From the NCBI GenBank assembly GCA_029782025.1, contig JAKOVR010000209.1:60271-124270 (forward strand): a DNA stretch of 64,000 bases, written 5' to 3'. Source of the DNA: Actinomycetes bacterium (GTDB lineage: Bacteria > Actinomycetota > Acidimicrobiia > Acidimicrobiales > Acidimicrobilacustridaceae). The notes beneath the pieces are model-generated. The model had not been told where the DNA came from. It ran no database searches and was given only the letters and a program-made list of their open reading frames with translations. Shown here one piece after another: positions 32,932 to 42,138 of the stretch (position 1 is the stretch's first letter; the number at the start of each line of letters is the position of its first letter). The position numbers and the translations under genes were made by a program.

Positions 32932-33417
32932 ATGAGCGACCGCACCGCCACCGCCGACGCCTTCATCGAGATGGCCCACCGCATCGTGTGGGCCACCGTC
33001 GCCACCGTCGACGGGCACGGGCGGCCACGGTCACGCATCCTGCACCCGCTGTGGGTGCGCGAGGGCGACGGGCTGATCGGCTGGATCACCACAGGCCCCA
33101 CGCCGCCCAAGGTGGCCCACCTCGCCCACAGCCCCTTCGTGTCGGTCACCTACTGGTCGCCCGAGCACGACACCTGCACCGCCGAGTGCCGGGCCGAGTG
33201 GCGCAACGACGACGCCACCCGCACCGCGGTATGGGACGCCTTCAAGGAGGCCCCGGCCCCGGTGGGCTACGACCCCGCCATCGTGCCCCCGTGGAAGGAC
33301 GGTCCCCTCAGCGACGCCTTCGGCGTGCTCCACCTCACCCCGTGGCGGCTCCGCGTGTTCCCCGGCACGGTGCTGCTCGGCCAGGGCGGCGAGGTGCGCA
33401 CCTGGGCCGAGGGCTGA
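32932..33417 (+). CDS. Pyridoxamine 5'-phosphate oxidase-family (split-barrel) protein
   Basis: 161 residues. The split beta-barrel signature is 'IVWATVATVDGHGRPRSRILHPLWV', followed by 'ITTGPTPPKVAHLAHSPFVSVTYW'. Family members bind FMN or F420 (or heme) and reduce or oxidise small molecules. F420 use is plausible in this group of Actinobacteria but cannot be told from the sequence alone. Monocistronic; leaderless-type promoter. Confidence 0.88.
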   Translation: MSDRTATADAFIEMAHRIVWATVATVDGHGRPRSRILHPLWVREGDGLIGWITTGPTPPKVAHLAHSPFVSVTYWSPEHDTCTAECRAEWRNDDATRTAVWDAFKEAPAPVGYDPAIVPPWKDGPLSDAFGVLHLTPWRLRVFPGTVLLGQGGEVRTWAEG

Positions 33418-33496
33418 CGCGGGCGCGACCTACTCGTCACCAGCACGCCCCCGCTGAAGCCCGAAGAGCCGCTTTCCGTCAGTGTGTACACCCGGC

Positions 33497-33502
33497 CATA
33501 CT
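33497..33502 (+). promoter_or_regulatory. Possible promoter of beta-helix lipoprotein gene
   Basis: CATACT, 6 nt before the GTG at 33509. A perfect 8-bp palindrome GTGTACAC (33484-33491) lies just upstream and could be an operator. Confidence 0.3.
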
Positions 33503-33508
33503 TGCCCC

Positions 33509-34774
33509 GTGAGATTCCGGCCCGGGGTGGCAATCGTGGCGGCGATCTTGTGCGGGGCCTGCAGCGGGGGGACGCCCTCCGCGCCCAGCGGTGCGGTCGG
33601 GGCTTCGACTTCTCAGGCCCGGCCGCCGGCCACGATCCGTGTGCCCCAGGATCAACCGACGATCCAAGCGGCGGTAGATGCGGCGAGCCCCGGCGATGTC
33701 GTGTTGGTCTCGCCGGGCGTGTATCGCGAAACGGTCGTGGTCGAAAAGCCGCGTCTGGTGGTGCGCGGCCTGGATCGCGCAGGGGTGATCATCGACGGCG
33801 AGCACAAGCGTGAGAACGGCATCAAGGTGCTGGCAGACGGTGTCGCCGTCGAGAACTTGACCGTACGGAACAACAACGCCAACGGGGTGCTGGTGTCGGG
33901 TGACGATTACGGGAACGGCGGCGGGCAGCTCCGGGGATTCCGAGTGGCATACGTAACAGCTCAGGCGAATGATCTCTACGGGGTGTACTCCTACGCTGCT
34001 CAAGATGGAGCCTTCGATCACGTCTATGCGAGTGGGAGCGGCGATGCTGGGGTGTATGTGGGTCGATGCACTCCCTGCAACACGTTGGTGGTCGATTCCT
34101 TGGCTGAGCACAATGCAGTCGGATTCGAGGGGACCAACGCCAGCGGGGGGCTGGTGGTCGCTCGGTCGGTCTGGCGGGCCAATCGGGTGGGCATCACCGT
34201 GAACAGCCAGAAGCTCGAGCGGAAGGCTCCGCAACACGACGCGGTGATCGTCGGCAACCTTGTTGACGGGTCCGGCGCCGAAGCGAGCCCTGCCCAGGGC
34301 CGTGGCGCCTTCGGGCTGGGGATCGCCATCGGTGGGGGCACCAACGACCTGGTCGCGCGCAACCGGGTCGTAGGGAGCAAATGGATCGGCATCGTCGTGA
34401 CGTCGCTCGACGGGTTCGTTCCTTCGGGCGTGCGACTGGACGGAAATGTGCTGACAGGCAACGCGCTCGATGTCAGTGTCTATCGAACGGACTTCGACAT
34501 CCCAGGGTCAGCGTTGTGCTTCATTGGGAACGAGATCACGACCGCGGCGCCCCTCGACCTGGTTTCGGCGCACCCGTGCGGCGGTCCCCCAGGCCCGAGC
34601 ATCGCATCCGGTCCCCCGGTCGCTCCAGACGTTCCCCGCGGGATCGCGCCTGATCAGCTTCCGTCGCCGCCGCCGCTTGACAACCTGCCGGACGGAGCAA
34701 CGAGGACGGACCTCCAGCAGACGGGGGGTGTCGCGGGCTTCGATGTGGCTGCCGTCGCGGTGCCGGAGCCATGA
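33509..34774 (+). CDS. Right-handed beta-helix lipoprotein (NosD/pectate-lyase-like)
   Basis: 421 residues. The GTG at 33509 is chosen over 33482 because it starts the lipoprotein signal (RFRP, hydrophobic core, 'CGAC' lipobox) and follows a -10-like box. After the signal comes 'IRVPQDQPTIQAAVDAASPGDVVLVSPGVYRETVVVEKP', the entry of parallel beta-helix proteins, then coils such as 'NGIKVLADGVAVENLTVRNNNANGVLV' and 'NLVDGSGA...LGIAIGGGTNDLVARNRVVGS'. The last ~60 residues are Pro-rich and disordered. Role: surface polysaccharide binding or lysis, not decidable. Base composition is clearly less GC-rich than the flanks. Overlaps the next gene by 4 nt. Confidence 0.87.
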   Translation: MRFRPGVAIVAAILCGACSGGTPSAPSGAVGASTSQARPPATIRVPQDQPTIQAAVDAASPGDVVLVSPGVYRETVVVEKPRLVVRGLDRAGVIIDGEHKRENGIKVLADGVAVENLTVRNNNANGVLVSGDDYGNGGGQLRGFRVAYVTAQANDLYGVYSYAAQDGAFDHVYASGSGDAGVYVGRCTPCNTLVVDSLAEHNAVGFEGTNASGGLVVARSVWRANRVGITVNSQKLERKAPQHDAVIVGNLVDGSGAEASPAQGRGAFGLGIAIGGGTNDLVARNRVVGSKWIGIVVTSLDGFVPSGVRLDGNVLTGNALDVSVYRTDFDIPGSALCFIGNEITTAAPLDLVSAHPCGGPPGPSIASGPPVAPDVPRGIAPDQLPSPPPLDNLPDGATRTDLQQTGGVAGFDVAAVAVPEP

Positions 34775-35475
34775 TCGCCCGGGCGCGCTCGTTGTTCGGG
34801 AAGGCCTGCGTAGCGGCCATCACCGCCGCCGTGGCACTGGTGCCAGCCTGCCGCTCCGGTCCGGAGACCAACGCGACGCCGGGTTCGGTTGCTTCGACGG
34901 CCGTCCCACCTCGCGGCGCGGTGTTGACAGACGACCAGGCATCGGCGCTGTCTCGGGTGCTCTTCCGAAACTTCGAGGCCGGCGGAGCCACGATCGACGC
35001 GGACATCCCTTTCAGCAAGGCTGCCCGCTTCGTGCTCCACGCCGAGATGGACTGGACCGACCCCAAGGGGCGCGGAACCCTCGAAACGATCTACAGCGAT
35101 GGCAGGCCCCCGGAGCACCAAGAGGTGGCATGGACCACGAAGCAGGTCGGGATCTCCTCCGGTGGGGACATGTGGCAGCAGCGACTCCTGGATCCGCGCC
35201 AACACCCGTTGGACCAGATCCTTGCCATCATCAACTCGCTCGCGGCCCAACAACGAGACAACCCGGTGCTGATACGTCAGGGGCCGGCTCGGTACCTCGG
35301 CCCCGACGTGGTGAACGGTCTTCCAGTCGACAAGTTCGCCTACGGCGAACGCACGATCTGGTATGTGGATTCCCGCGGGGAGTTGGTCCGGGTCGAGGTG
35401 TCGACGCCGAGCTCGGCGGGTGCCGTCGGCATCGACATTCGCGCGCCCGGGCCTCGGGTGGTTCACCTCCCCTGA
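34771..35475 (+). CDS. Small lipoprotein, possibly LppX/LprG-like fold
   Basis: 234 residues with lipobox 'VPAC' (Cys ~27). The mature part has alternating beta strands ('AARFVLHAEMDWTDPKGRGTLETIYSDG', 'QEVAWTTKQVGISSGGDMWQQRLL', 'VVNGLPVDKFAYGERTIWYVDSRGELVRVEV') resembling the half-barrel of lipoproteins that check or carry lipids. The assignment is by impression only. Co-translated with the preceding beta-helix lipoprotein (ATGA), so the two probably work together at the cell surface. Confidence 0.72.
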   Translation: MIARARSLFGKACVAAITAAVALVPACRSGPETNATPGSVASTAVPPRGAVLTDDQASALSRVLFRNFEAGGATIDADIPFSKAARFVLHAEMDWTDPKGRGTLETIYSDGRPPEHQEVAWTTKQVGISSGGDMWQQRLLDPRQHPLDQILAIINSLAAQQRDNPVLIRQGPARYLGPDVVNGLPVDKFAYGERTIWYVDSRGELVRVEVSTPSSAGAVGIDIRAPGPRVVHLP

Positions 35476-35549
35476 CCCCGTGCCGGCGGCGAGCGCCGTG
35501 TCGGGCCCGACGGAGACAGCCTTCGCCTGCGAATCGGCGACGGCCCCAA

Positions 35550-35567
35550 ATGATCCGCTCGGATCAT
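35550..35567. promoter_or_regulatory. Palindrome upstream of giant surface protein
   Basis: ATGATCCG-CT-CGGATCAT: two perfect 8-bp arms with a 2-nt spacer, 95 nt before the start codon at 35662, in the only gap (186 nt) of this block. Shape and position fit a repressor or activator operator. Confidence 0.5.
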
Positions 35568-35661
35568 ACGGGGCTCTTGATGGTGCGATAGCCTCACCCG
35601 TCGCGGCGTGGCAGATCAAGATCGGCATCTGCACCCCGGTCGCAGAAAAGGCGGACTTCTC

Positions 35662-38600
35662 ATGGTGAAGCGATCGAAGTGGCGTTCTGGGTTGCTCGGC
35701 GCGGCGGGCGTCGTGCTCGCTGCCCCCAGTCTTGTGGCACTCACCTCGGTGCCGGCTGCGGCCTTCACCGGCGAGTCGATCTCGGGCGTGGTCTTCCGTG
35801 ACTTCAACGCCAACGGTGTGAAGGACGCACTCGAGCCTGGCCAAGCTGGCATCCAGGTCAAGGCTGTCGCCCCGGACGGGACGGCGTCTGCGGTGGCGAC
35901 CACCGATTCGGCTGGCGCCTACACCATCAGCCTCGTCGGTCTGGGTACTGCAGCAGGCCAGACCTATCGGGTCGAGTTCGTGCTCTCCTCTCTTCCCACC
36001 TACCTGAGGCCCGGCCAGGTGCCCGATCCTGCGACGGTCGGCGCGACCCGGAACGGGGGCGACGTGCAGTTCGTGGTGGCCAGCGGCGCAACCGCCACCG
36101 CAAACTTCGGTGTGGAGAACCCCGCGCAGTACTGCCAGTCCAACCCCAACGTCGTGAACACGTGCTTCGCCGGCACTGCCGGCGCTCCCCCAGATCGCGC
36201 CACCATCGATCGGTTCCCGTACCAGTCCGGAACGACGTCGCTGACATCGAACACGAACTTGGCGATCCCGGCACCAACCACCCTGGCGAACCGCAGCGCG
36301 ACCGGCGCGATCGGTGCTATCGCCTATCAGCGGTCCTCGAGCGCGATCTTCGTTGCCGCGTTCGCCAAGCGCCACGTGGGCTACAGCCTAGCTGGGCCCG
36401 CCGACAACACCGCGCCCGACAAGATCTTCGTGCGCAACTCGGCCGGGACCCTGTCGACGTTCTTCACCCAAGACGCCGGGACAGATGCCCACGACTACGC
36501 CAGCATGATCAACGACGTGGCGTTCTGGGACCAGGTCGGCAAGTCGGCATGGGGCAACATCACCGTGTCGGAGGACGGCACCACGCTCTACGCAGTGAAC
36601 CAGTTCGATCGCCTCGTCTACGCCATCGCGATCAACCCGACGTCGCCGACGCCGACCGCAGGCGCCGTGACCACGATCTCGTTCGCGAACGCCACAACGG
36701 ATTGCGGTAGCGACGATTGGCGACCGGGCGCAGTCACCGACCACGACGGCACGGTCTACCTCGGCATCACCTGCACTGCCCAGACGAGTCAGCTCAAGAG
36801 CGACCTCAAGGGCATCATCTACAAGTACACGGGCGGCGCTACGGCGACGGTGCAGGTCGCGAACGTCGCCCTGAACTACACCCGAGGCAAGATCACCGAC
36901 ACCAACATCTCGGCGAACTGGTGGCCATGGACGGGGGCACTTCCGACCATCGACAACTCAAACGGGTGCGCGGGAGGTCAATACCACCCTGTCGGGATGA
37001 CTGCGGCGAGCTACTGCCAGAGCTACTACCCCCAGCCGTGGATGTTGAGCATCACCTTCGACGAGTCGAACAACCTCATCATGGGCCTCGGGGATCGTGC
37101 TGGACACCAGTTCGGTAACTCGAACAACGCTGCGGGTGACGTCGAGGGCGTGAGTGCGGGGGACACCGTCAGATTGACGCCTTCAGGGTCGAACTGGGTG
37201 TACACCGCGGGCGGCGACGAGTACTACAACAGCGAGGGCTTCCCGCTTTCGGGCCCCATCCACCAAGAATCGTCCTTGGGCTGGACGACGGCGCAGATGG
37301 GGAAGGGCGAGATCCTCTCGGCGGCGATGGACCCGGGTCCAGTCAACTCCGCCGTCACCAAGCCCGGCGGCGGCACTTGGGCCAACGCGTTCCGGGCGGG
37401 CGGCATCATCTGGATGTCGAACAGCACGGGGGGACGGACCCGTTCCTACCAGATCTTCGGACAAGACGATCCCGGCACCTTCGGAAAGGCAGCCGGCATC
37501 GGGGATCTCGAGCTCCTCTGCGATCTTGCGCCGATCGAGATCGGCAACAGGGTGTGGAACGACACCAACGCAGACGGCATCCAAGATGCCACCGAGACTC
37601 CGATCGCTGGTGTCACGGTGGACCTCTACCAGGGTGCGTCACTGGTCGGCACGGCGGTCACCGGCGCCGACGGCTCGTACTACTTCGGGGGAACCGGCAA
37701 CCGCAACGTCACCACCGCGCTGCTTCCCTCGACTGCGTATTCGATCCGCATCGACAATTCGGCGGACTACACGGGGGGCGGACCTCTGGTCGGCAAGGTC
37801 AACACCCGGGCTCTTTCGGGGACCAACGTGCAGATCGACTCGAACGCGACACGGACGACCCCAACGTCGCCGATCGGGGTTGGCAACTTCCCGACCATCG
37901 ACTTCACCTCCGGCGTGGCCGGCGCCAACGACCTCACCCTCGACTTCGGGTTCACGCCCCCTGCGTCAGTGGGTGACCGCGTCTGGGTCGACACGAACGG
38001 CGACGGGATACAGGACGGCGGAGAGGCTGGCTTGTCGGGGGTCACCGTCACGCTGATGCAGGGCGTCTCCACCATCGGCACGACCACGACCGATGGCTCC
38101 GGCAACTACCTCTTCTCCAACCTCACGCCCGGCACCTATACGGTTGTTTTCACGCAGCCCCCCGGTTACAGCTTGTCACCGACGAACGCTGCCGGCTCGA
38201 CCACGGCCAACGACTCGAACGGTCTGTCATCAACGGTCACGCTTGCCGCCGGTCAGACGGATCTGACCTACGACCTCGGCGTCTTCCAGCCCGCGGCGCT
38301 GGGTGACTTCGTGTGGGCCGATGTGAACAACAACGGCATCCAAGACAGTGGCGAGGTCGGTGTGGCCGGCGTTGCGGTCAGACTGCTGCAGGGCGTCACG
38401 ACGATCGGCACCACCACGACCGATGGTGCCGGCGCCTACCAGTTCACGGGGCTGGCGCCCGGGACCTACACCGTCTTCTTCACCCAGCCGTCGGGCTACA
38501 ACCTGTCACCGACGAACGCCTCAGGCTCGACCACGGCGAACGACTCGAACGGTCTGTCGTCATCGACGACGCTGGTCTCGGGGCAGACCGACAACACCCT

Positions 38601-40986
38601 CGATCTCGGGCTGGTGGCCTTTGCTTCGGTCGGTGACCGCGTGTGGCTCGACACCAACGCGAACGGCATCCAGGACGGCGGTGAGTCCGGCGTGTCCGGC
38701 GTCACCGTCACCCTGATGCAGGGCGTCACCACCATCGGCACGACCACCACCGACGCCTCCGGCTTCTACAGCTTCACGAGCCTCACCCCTGGCACGTACA
38801 CAGTGGTGTTCACCCAACCAACGGGCTACGGGTTGTCTCCGACGAATGCCCCGGGCTCGACGACCGCGAACGACTCGAACGGCTTGTCGTCGTCGGTGAC
38901 CCTCGCCGCCGGGCAGAACGACCTCACCTACGACTTGGGGCTGACGCTCGGGTCGATCGGCGACACGATCTGGCATGACCAGAACTTCAACAACACCTAC
39001 GACGCAGGTGAAGGTCTCGCCAACGTGCTCGTCACGCTGCGCTGGGCCGGAGCGGATGGCTCGTTCGGAACGGGCGACGACGTCGTCACGACCCAGAGCA
39101 CCGACACCGTCGGCCAATACCTCTTCAGCGGCCTGCTCCCAGGCAACTACCGCGTGACGGTCGCCACCACGGGCAACGCCATCTCCACCCTGTCGTTGGG
39201 GAACGTCATCGATCCTGACGGTGGGCTTGACAGCACCTCGGTCCTCGCCCTCCCTGCCGGTGGGGTCAACCTGCTCCAGGACTTCGCCTACCGTCGTATC
39301 GCAAACGACAAGATGTACTACGCCGACCTCAATGGGGTGGGCTGCACGTCCAACTCGGTCATCGCGGTCACCTCAGCGCTGCGGCTTTCGACCCAACAGC
39401 TCGTCGTGCGCCTCAACTCCGGCTGCGTCCCCACCGTCGGGCAGACCTTCGACGTGCTGACCGCCCCGTCGATCTCTGGCGATTTCTCGGCGAGCTACGG
39501 GACGTTGCTCCCCGGCGGCAATGTGATGAAGGTCCAGGTCCTCTCCAACAAGGTCAGGTTGACGGTTCTGCGCGGCTTCTTCGTGACCACTGCCCTCGAC
39601 CAGGTCGATGCCACCATCGGCGACGGGACCTGCGCGACTGCAGCCGGTACCTGCTCGCTTCGCGCCGCGGTCCAGGAGGCCAACGCTACGGTCGGCGAGG
39701 ACGCCGTCGTTCTGCCGGCTGGGAACGTGTTCAACCTGACGCTTCTCGGAGCAGGAGAGGACACAGCCGCGGCCGGCGATCTCGATGTGACCGAGGCTTC
39801 GCTCATCTTGGGCGCGGGCAGCACGATCGACGGACAAGGCGCTGACCGGATTCTCCACCTCCTGCCGTCGGCGGCGGGCGTCAACGTCCAGGGCCTCACG
39901 ATTCGCAATGGCAACGTCGGGTCCAGCGGGGCTGGTTGCATCTACAACCAGGGCGGCTCGGCGTGGTTCACCGCCGTCACCCTGGACAACTGCCACGGCG
40001 TGTTCGGCGGGGGTTTCGGTGCCTCCGGGGGAACGTCCACGTTCATCCGGGGCGCGATCAAGAACTCCGACGCGAGTGTCGCCGGTGGCGGGATTGCGGC
40101 GTTCGGCACCGTGTTCATCGATGCGACGACCGTCCAGAACAACACGACCGGAGGCACAGGCGGCGGGTTGTTCGTGTCCGATGCCAGTGGTCCTGCTTCG
40201 TTGACCGTTGTGAACTCGACGGTCTCAGGGAACACCTCAGCGAACCAGGGCGGGGGCGCGTCGACCTCCGGCAATGTGGCACTGTCGATCTCCCAGTCCA
40301 CCCTCTCCGGCAACAAGGCCGTTGATGGCGGCGCCGTCAACGTGACGGGCGTCGCAGTCCTCACCGAAGCGCGAGTGACCGGGAACCAGGCAACGACAGG
40401 GCGTGGCGGTGCGGTCTTCGTTCAGAACACAGCCTCGGCGAGTTTCACGGCGACTCGGACGACCTTCGATGGGAACACTGCCGCCGTCGAGGGCGGAGGG
40501 GTCGCCAACGGGAAGACGGTGGTCATCAAGACCTCCACCTTCTCGGGCAACACAGCGCCCGTCGGGGCAGCCATTGCGAACATCGCTGCAACCCCGGCCG
40601 CCACGACGCTCACCGACACGACGATCACCAAGAACTCCGCTTCGGGTGGTGGCTCGGTGAACACCGCAGCAGGCACGACGACGGTGAAGAACACGATCGT
40701 GAGCGATCAAACCCTTGGCGCAAATTGCAGCGGGATTGCGCCCACGTCGCAGGGGTACAACCACTCCTCCGACGCAACCTGTGCCTTGTCGGGCATCGGT
40801 GACGCCCAAGGCGTCACCGCGAACCTGGGACCGCTCGCCCTGAACGGCGGGTTCAGCCCAACCCACAAGCCCAACGTAGGAAGTCCCGTGATCAACACCG
40901 GTAACCCCACCTGCACGGGACCCGACCAGCGCGGGTGGGCGCGTCCGCGCGGCGGCAAGTGCGAAAAGGGTTCGATCGAGCTCTGA
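35662..40986 (+). CDS. Giant secreted adhesin-like protein: SdrD-B repeats, CSLREA, beta-helix
   Basis: 1774 residues from the ATG at 35662, which begins the signal peptide (VKRSKWRSG..., cleavage ~'PAAA'); the upstream ATG at 35608 is ignored. Order: SdrD-B-like domain (~38-145); a ~470-residue propeller-like region with 'GNITVSEDGTTLYAVNQFDRLVYAI' and 'YLGITC'; five more SdrD-B domains from ~630, marked 'GNRVWNDTNADGIQD', 'GDRVWVDTNGDGIQD', 'GDFVWADVNNNGIQD', 'GDRVWLDTNANGIQD' and 'GDTIWHDQNFNNTYD' (Ca-binding-type DxNxDGxxD loops); CSLREA segment ('GTCSLRAAVQEAN', ~1330); then a beta-helix of 'GG/NST' coils. It ends 'DQRGWARPRGGKCEKGSIEL' with no sorting motif or membrane anchor. Likely released or loosely attached. 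Confidence 0.92.
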   Translation: MVKRSKWRSGLLGAAGVVLAAPSLVALTSVPAAAFTGESISGVVFRDFNANGVKDALEPGQAGIQVKAVAPDGTASAVATTDSAGAYTISLVGLGTAAGQTYRVEFVLSSLPTYLRPGQVPDPATVGATRNGGDVQFVVASGATATANFGVENPAQYCQSNPNVVNTCFAGTAGAPPDRATIDRFPYQSGTTSLTSNTNLAIPAPTTLANRSATGAIGAIAYQRSSSAIFVAAFAKRHVGYSLAGPADNTAPDKIFVRNSAGTLSTFFTQDAGTDAHDYASMINDVAFWDQVGKSAWGNITVSEDGTTLYAVNQFDRLVYAIAINPTSPTPTAGAVTTISFANATTDCGSDDWRPGAVTDHDGTVYLGITCTAQTSQLKSDLKGIIYKYTGGATATVQVANVALNYTRGKITDTNISANWWPWTGALPTIDNSNGCAGGQYHPVGMTAASYCQSYYPQPWMLSITFDESNNLIMGLGDRAGHQFGNSNNAAGDVEGVSAGDTVRLTPSGSNWVYTAGGDEYYNSEGFPLSGPIHQESSLGWTTAQMGKGEILSAAMDPGPVNSAVTKPGGGTWANAFRAGGIIWMSNSTGGRTRSYQIFGQDDPGTFGKAAGIGDLELLCDLAPIEIGNRVWNDTNADGIQDATETPIAGVTVDLYQGASLVGTAVTGADGSYYFGGTGNRNVTTALLPSTAYSIRIDNSADYTGGGPLVGKVNTRALSGTNVQIDSNATRTTPTSPIGVGNFPTIDFTSGVAGANDLTLDFGFTPPASVGDRVWVDTNGDGIQDGGEAGLSGVTVTLMQGVSTIGTTTTDGSGNYLFSNLTPGTYTVVFTQPPGYSLSPTNAAGSTTANDSNGLSSTVTLAAGQTDLTYDLGVFQPAALGDFVWADVNNNGIQDSGEVGVAGVAVRLLQGVTTIGTTTTDGAGAYQFTGLAPGTYTVFFTQPSGYNLSPTNASGSTTANDSNGLSSSTTLVSGQTDNTLDLGLVAFASVGDRVWLDTNANGIQDGGESGVSGVTVTLMQGVTTIGTTTTDASGFYSFTSLTPGTYTVVFTQPTGYGLSPTNAPGSTTANDSNGLSSSVTLAAGQNDLTYDLGLTLGSIGDTIWHDQNFNNTYDAGEGLANVLVTLRWAGADGSFGTGDDVVTTQSTDTVGQYLFSGLLPGNYRVTVATTGNAISTLSLGNVIDPDGGLDSTSVLALPAGGVNLLQDFAYRRIANDKMYYADLNGVGCTSNSVIAVTSALRLSTQQLVVRLNSGCVPTVGQTFDVLTAPSISGDFSASYGTLLPGGNVMKVQVLSNKVRLTVLRGFFVTTALDQVDATIGDGTCATAAGTCSLRAAVQEANATVGEDAVVLPAGNVFNLTLLGAGEDTAAAGDLDVTEASLILGAGSTIDGQGADRILHLLPSAAGVNVQGLTIRNGNVGSSGAGCIYNQGGSAWFTAVTLDNCHGVFGGGFGASGGTSTFIRGAIKNSDASVAGGGIAAFGTVFIDATTVQNNTTGGTGGGLFVSDASGPASLTVVNSTVSGNTSANQGGGASTSGNVALSISQSTLSGNKAVDGGAVNVTGVAVLTEARVTGNQATTGRGGAVFVQNTASASFTATRTTFDGNTAAVEGGGVANGKTVVIKTSTFSGNTAPVGAAIANIAATPAATTLTDTTITKNSASGGGSVNTAAGTTTVKNTIVSDQTLGANCSGIAPTSQGYNHSSDATCALSGIGDAQGVTANLGPLALNGGFSPTHKPNVGSPVINTGNPTCTGPDQRGWARPRGGKCEKGSIEL
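37963..38949 (+). repeat. Three tandem ~330-bp SdrD-B repeats
   Basis: Units at 37963-38292, 38293-38622 and 38623-38949 (330, 330, 327 nt) encode ~110-residue domains. A 34-nt stretch in units 1 and 2 (around 38198 and 38528) differs at one base, so the repeats are recent or under gene conversion and prone to copy-number change. Confidence 0.85.
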
Positions 40987-41008
40987 CCTCGAGGGTCGGG
41001 CCCAAAGC

Positions 41009-41058
41009 CGACGTCAGAGCAGCGTGGTGGCGCTCGCTACCGCGTTGTTCTGACGTCG
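41009..41058 (+). terminator. 24-bp hairpin after giant surface gene
   Basis: Positions 41009-41032 pair with 41035-41058 over 24 consecutive pairs with a 2-nt apex. The four non-Watson-Crick pairs are all G-U in the plus-strand RNA and would be A-C mismatches in the minus-strand RNA, so it serves rightward transcripts, i.e. the end of the giant gene 23 nt upstream. No T-run follows. Confidence 0.7.
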
Positions 41059-41130
41059 AGATCCACTGCGACGCCCTCGCTCACGATGCGGGAGGCCCAC
41101 CCGGGCGCAGCCGAACTCAACAGGGTTTGA

Positions 41131-41907
41131 TCACACGCACAGCGTGAAGCCGTCGATGCCGATCTGCTGAGTCTCACGATCGGTGAGGCTGCCGGGTTCG
41201 TAGCGGATCACCAAGAGGTCGATCGGCGCCGTATAGGTGATCGCGATATCGCCACCCGTGGTCGTGTTGTCGACCCCGGGCTGGCCATCGGGCGGGTCGA
41301 TCGCCCCGTTGAACTGGTCGCCACCAGCGACTGCGGTGTGGGTGATGTTGGCTGGGACCGACGGCACGAAGTCGCCCGGACCGAGCAGGACGGGTGCACC
41401 CAACCGAGAGGCGAAGAGCGTGACTTGGTCCTGCCAGAACCCAGCACCGAGGTCGATGTCGATGAGCGAGAACTGCAGGTTGGTGACAGCCGCCGAGAAC
41501 GTGAACGTCAACTCGATGTACTGCTGGGTGGGCGGCCCCGGCGTGGCGTCGATCGACATCTCGATGAAACCGCCGCCTCGGCCGCCGAGGGGCACGGTGG
41601 ACGCGTAGCTGACGGTGCCCACACCTGGAGCCATGTTCGCATCGCTGAACGACAGGTTGATCGTCTCGGTCCCCCCGATCGGCACATCGAAAGGGGTCGT
41701 CTGCAGCACGTTCAGCGATCCCTCGAACCCGGTCCAATCCACCGACACAGGCAAGCACGTGGCGGCTGCCGCAGCTGACACGGAGAGAATCGTAGGCGCC
41801 ACCCAGGCGATCCCCGCTCCGACACCCACCTTGGCGATCAACGATCGCCGATCAATCCCCGCTTGATTCATCGCCTGATCGGATGGAGTCGCGCCACTCA
41901 CAGTCAT
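41131..41907 (-). CDS. Tat-type secreted protein of unknown function
   Basis: 258 residues. The N terminus 'DRRSLIAKVGVGAGIAWVAPTILSVSAAAA' is a twin-arginine-like signal with a late cleavage site (~49). The mature part is a beta-rich domain with two cysteines, one near each end (CLPVSVDW... and ...FTLCV), possibly a disulfide. 'GFIEMSIDATPG' and 'LIDIDLGAGFWQDQVTLF' resemble carbohydrate-binding sandwich strands; not assigned. Convergent with the giant surface gene; own promoter (TAGCCT 6 nt before ATG). Confidence 0.78.
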   Translation of the reverse strand: MTVSGATPSDQAMNQAGIDRRSLIAKVGVGAGIAWVAPTILSVSAAAAATCLPVSVDWTGFEGSLNVLQTTPFDVPIGGTETINLSFSDANMAPGVGTVSYASTVPLGGRGGGFIEMSIDATPGPPTQQYIELTFTFSAAVTNLQFSLIDIDLGAGFWQDQVTLFASRLGAPVLLGPGDFVPSVPANITHTAVAGGDQFNGAIDPPDGQPGVDNTTTGGDIAITYTAPIDLLVIRYEPGSLTDRETQQIGIDGFTLCV

Positions 41908-41913
41908 CGCTGG

Positions 41914-41919
41914 AGGCTA
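41914..41919 (-). promoter_or_regulatory. -10 element of Tat-type protein gene
   Basis: TAGCCT on the minus strand, 6 nt before the ATG at 41907. Confidence 0.45.
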
Positions 41920-41981
41920 TCAGATCCCCGGGGCGGTGAGCGCGGGCAAGGCGTCGAGCAGCGTGACCCCGGCACGATCAA

Positions 41982-42104
41982 TCAGCCAGTCTCGTCCTCC
42001 GCCGCGATCGCTTCGACCTTGGCCCACCCCTCCACCACGGCCCGGGCCTCCAACCGGTCGGCGATCTCGGCCGGTCCGGAGGCGAGGTCGTCGGTCGGTT
42101 CCAT
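41982..42104 (-). CDS. Possible 40-residue helical small protein
   Basis: A short ORF in the 231-nt gap between the Tat-type gene and the cyclase, 34 nt after the cyclase stop on the same strand. It encodes an acidic N terminus followed by an amphipathic helix ('IADRLEARAVVEGWAKVEAI'). The upstream GGGTGG is a weak ribosome site. Could be chance; the rest of the gap shows nothing. Confidence 0.3.
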   Translation of the reverse strand: MEPTDDLASGPAEIADRLEARAVVEGWAKVEAIAAEDETG

Positions 42105-42138
42105 GCCACCCGATTGATGAGGTTCCCGTCCGCGGCCC

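Noticed and set aside
37963..38949. CRISPR-like array
   Set aside because: The repeats are 330 bp, in frame and encode a protein domain; no short direct repeats with spacers were seen anywhere.
25284..42000. Integrative island inserted at tRNA-Arg
   Set aside because: The tRNA and the later composition change are suggestive, but no integrase, no repeated tRNA 3' end and no mobility gene were seen.
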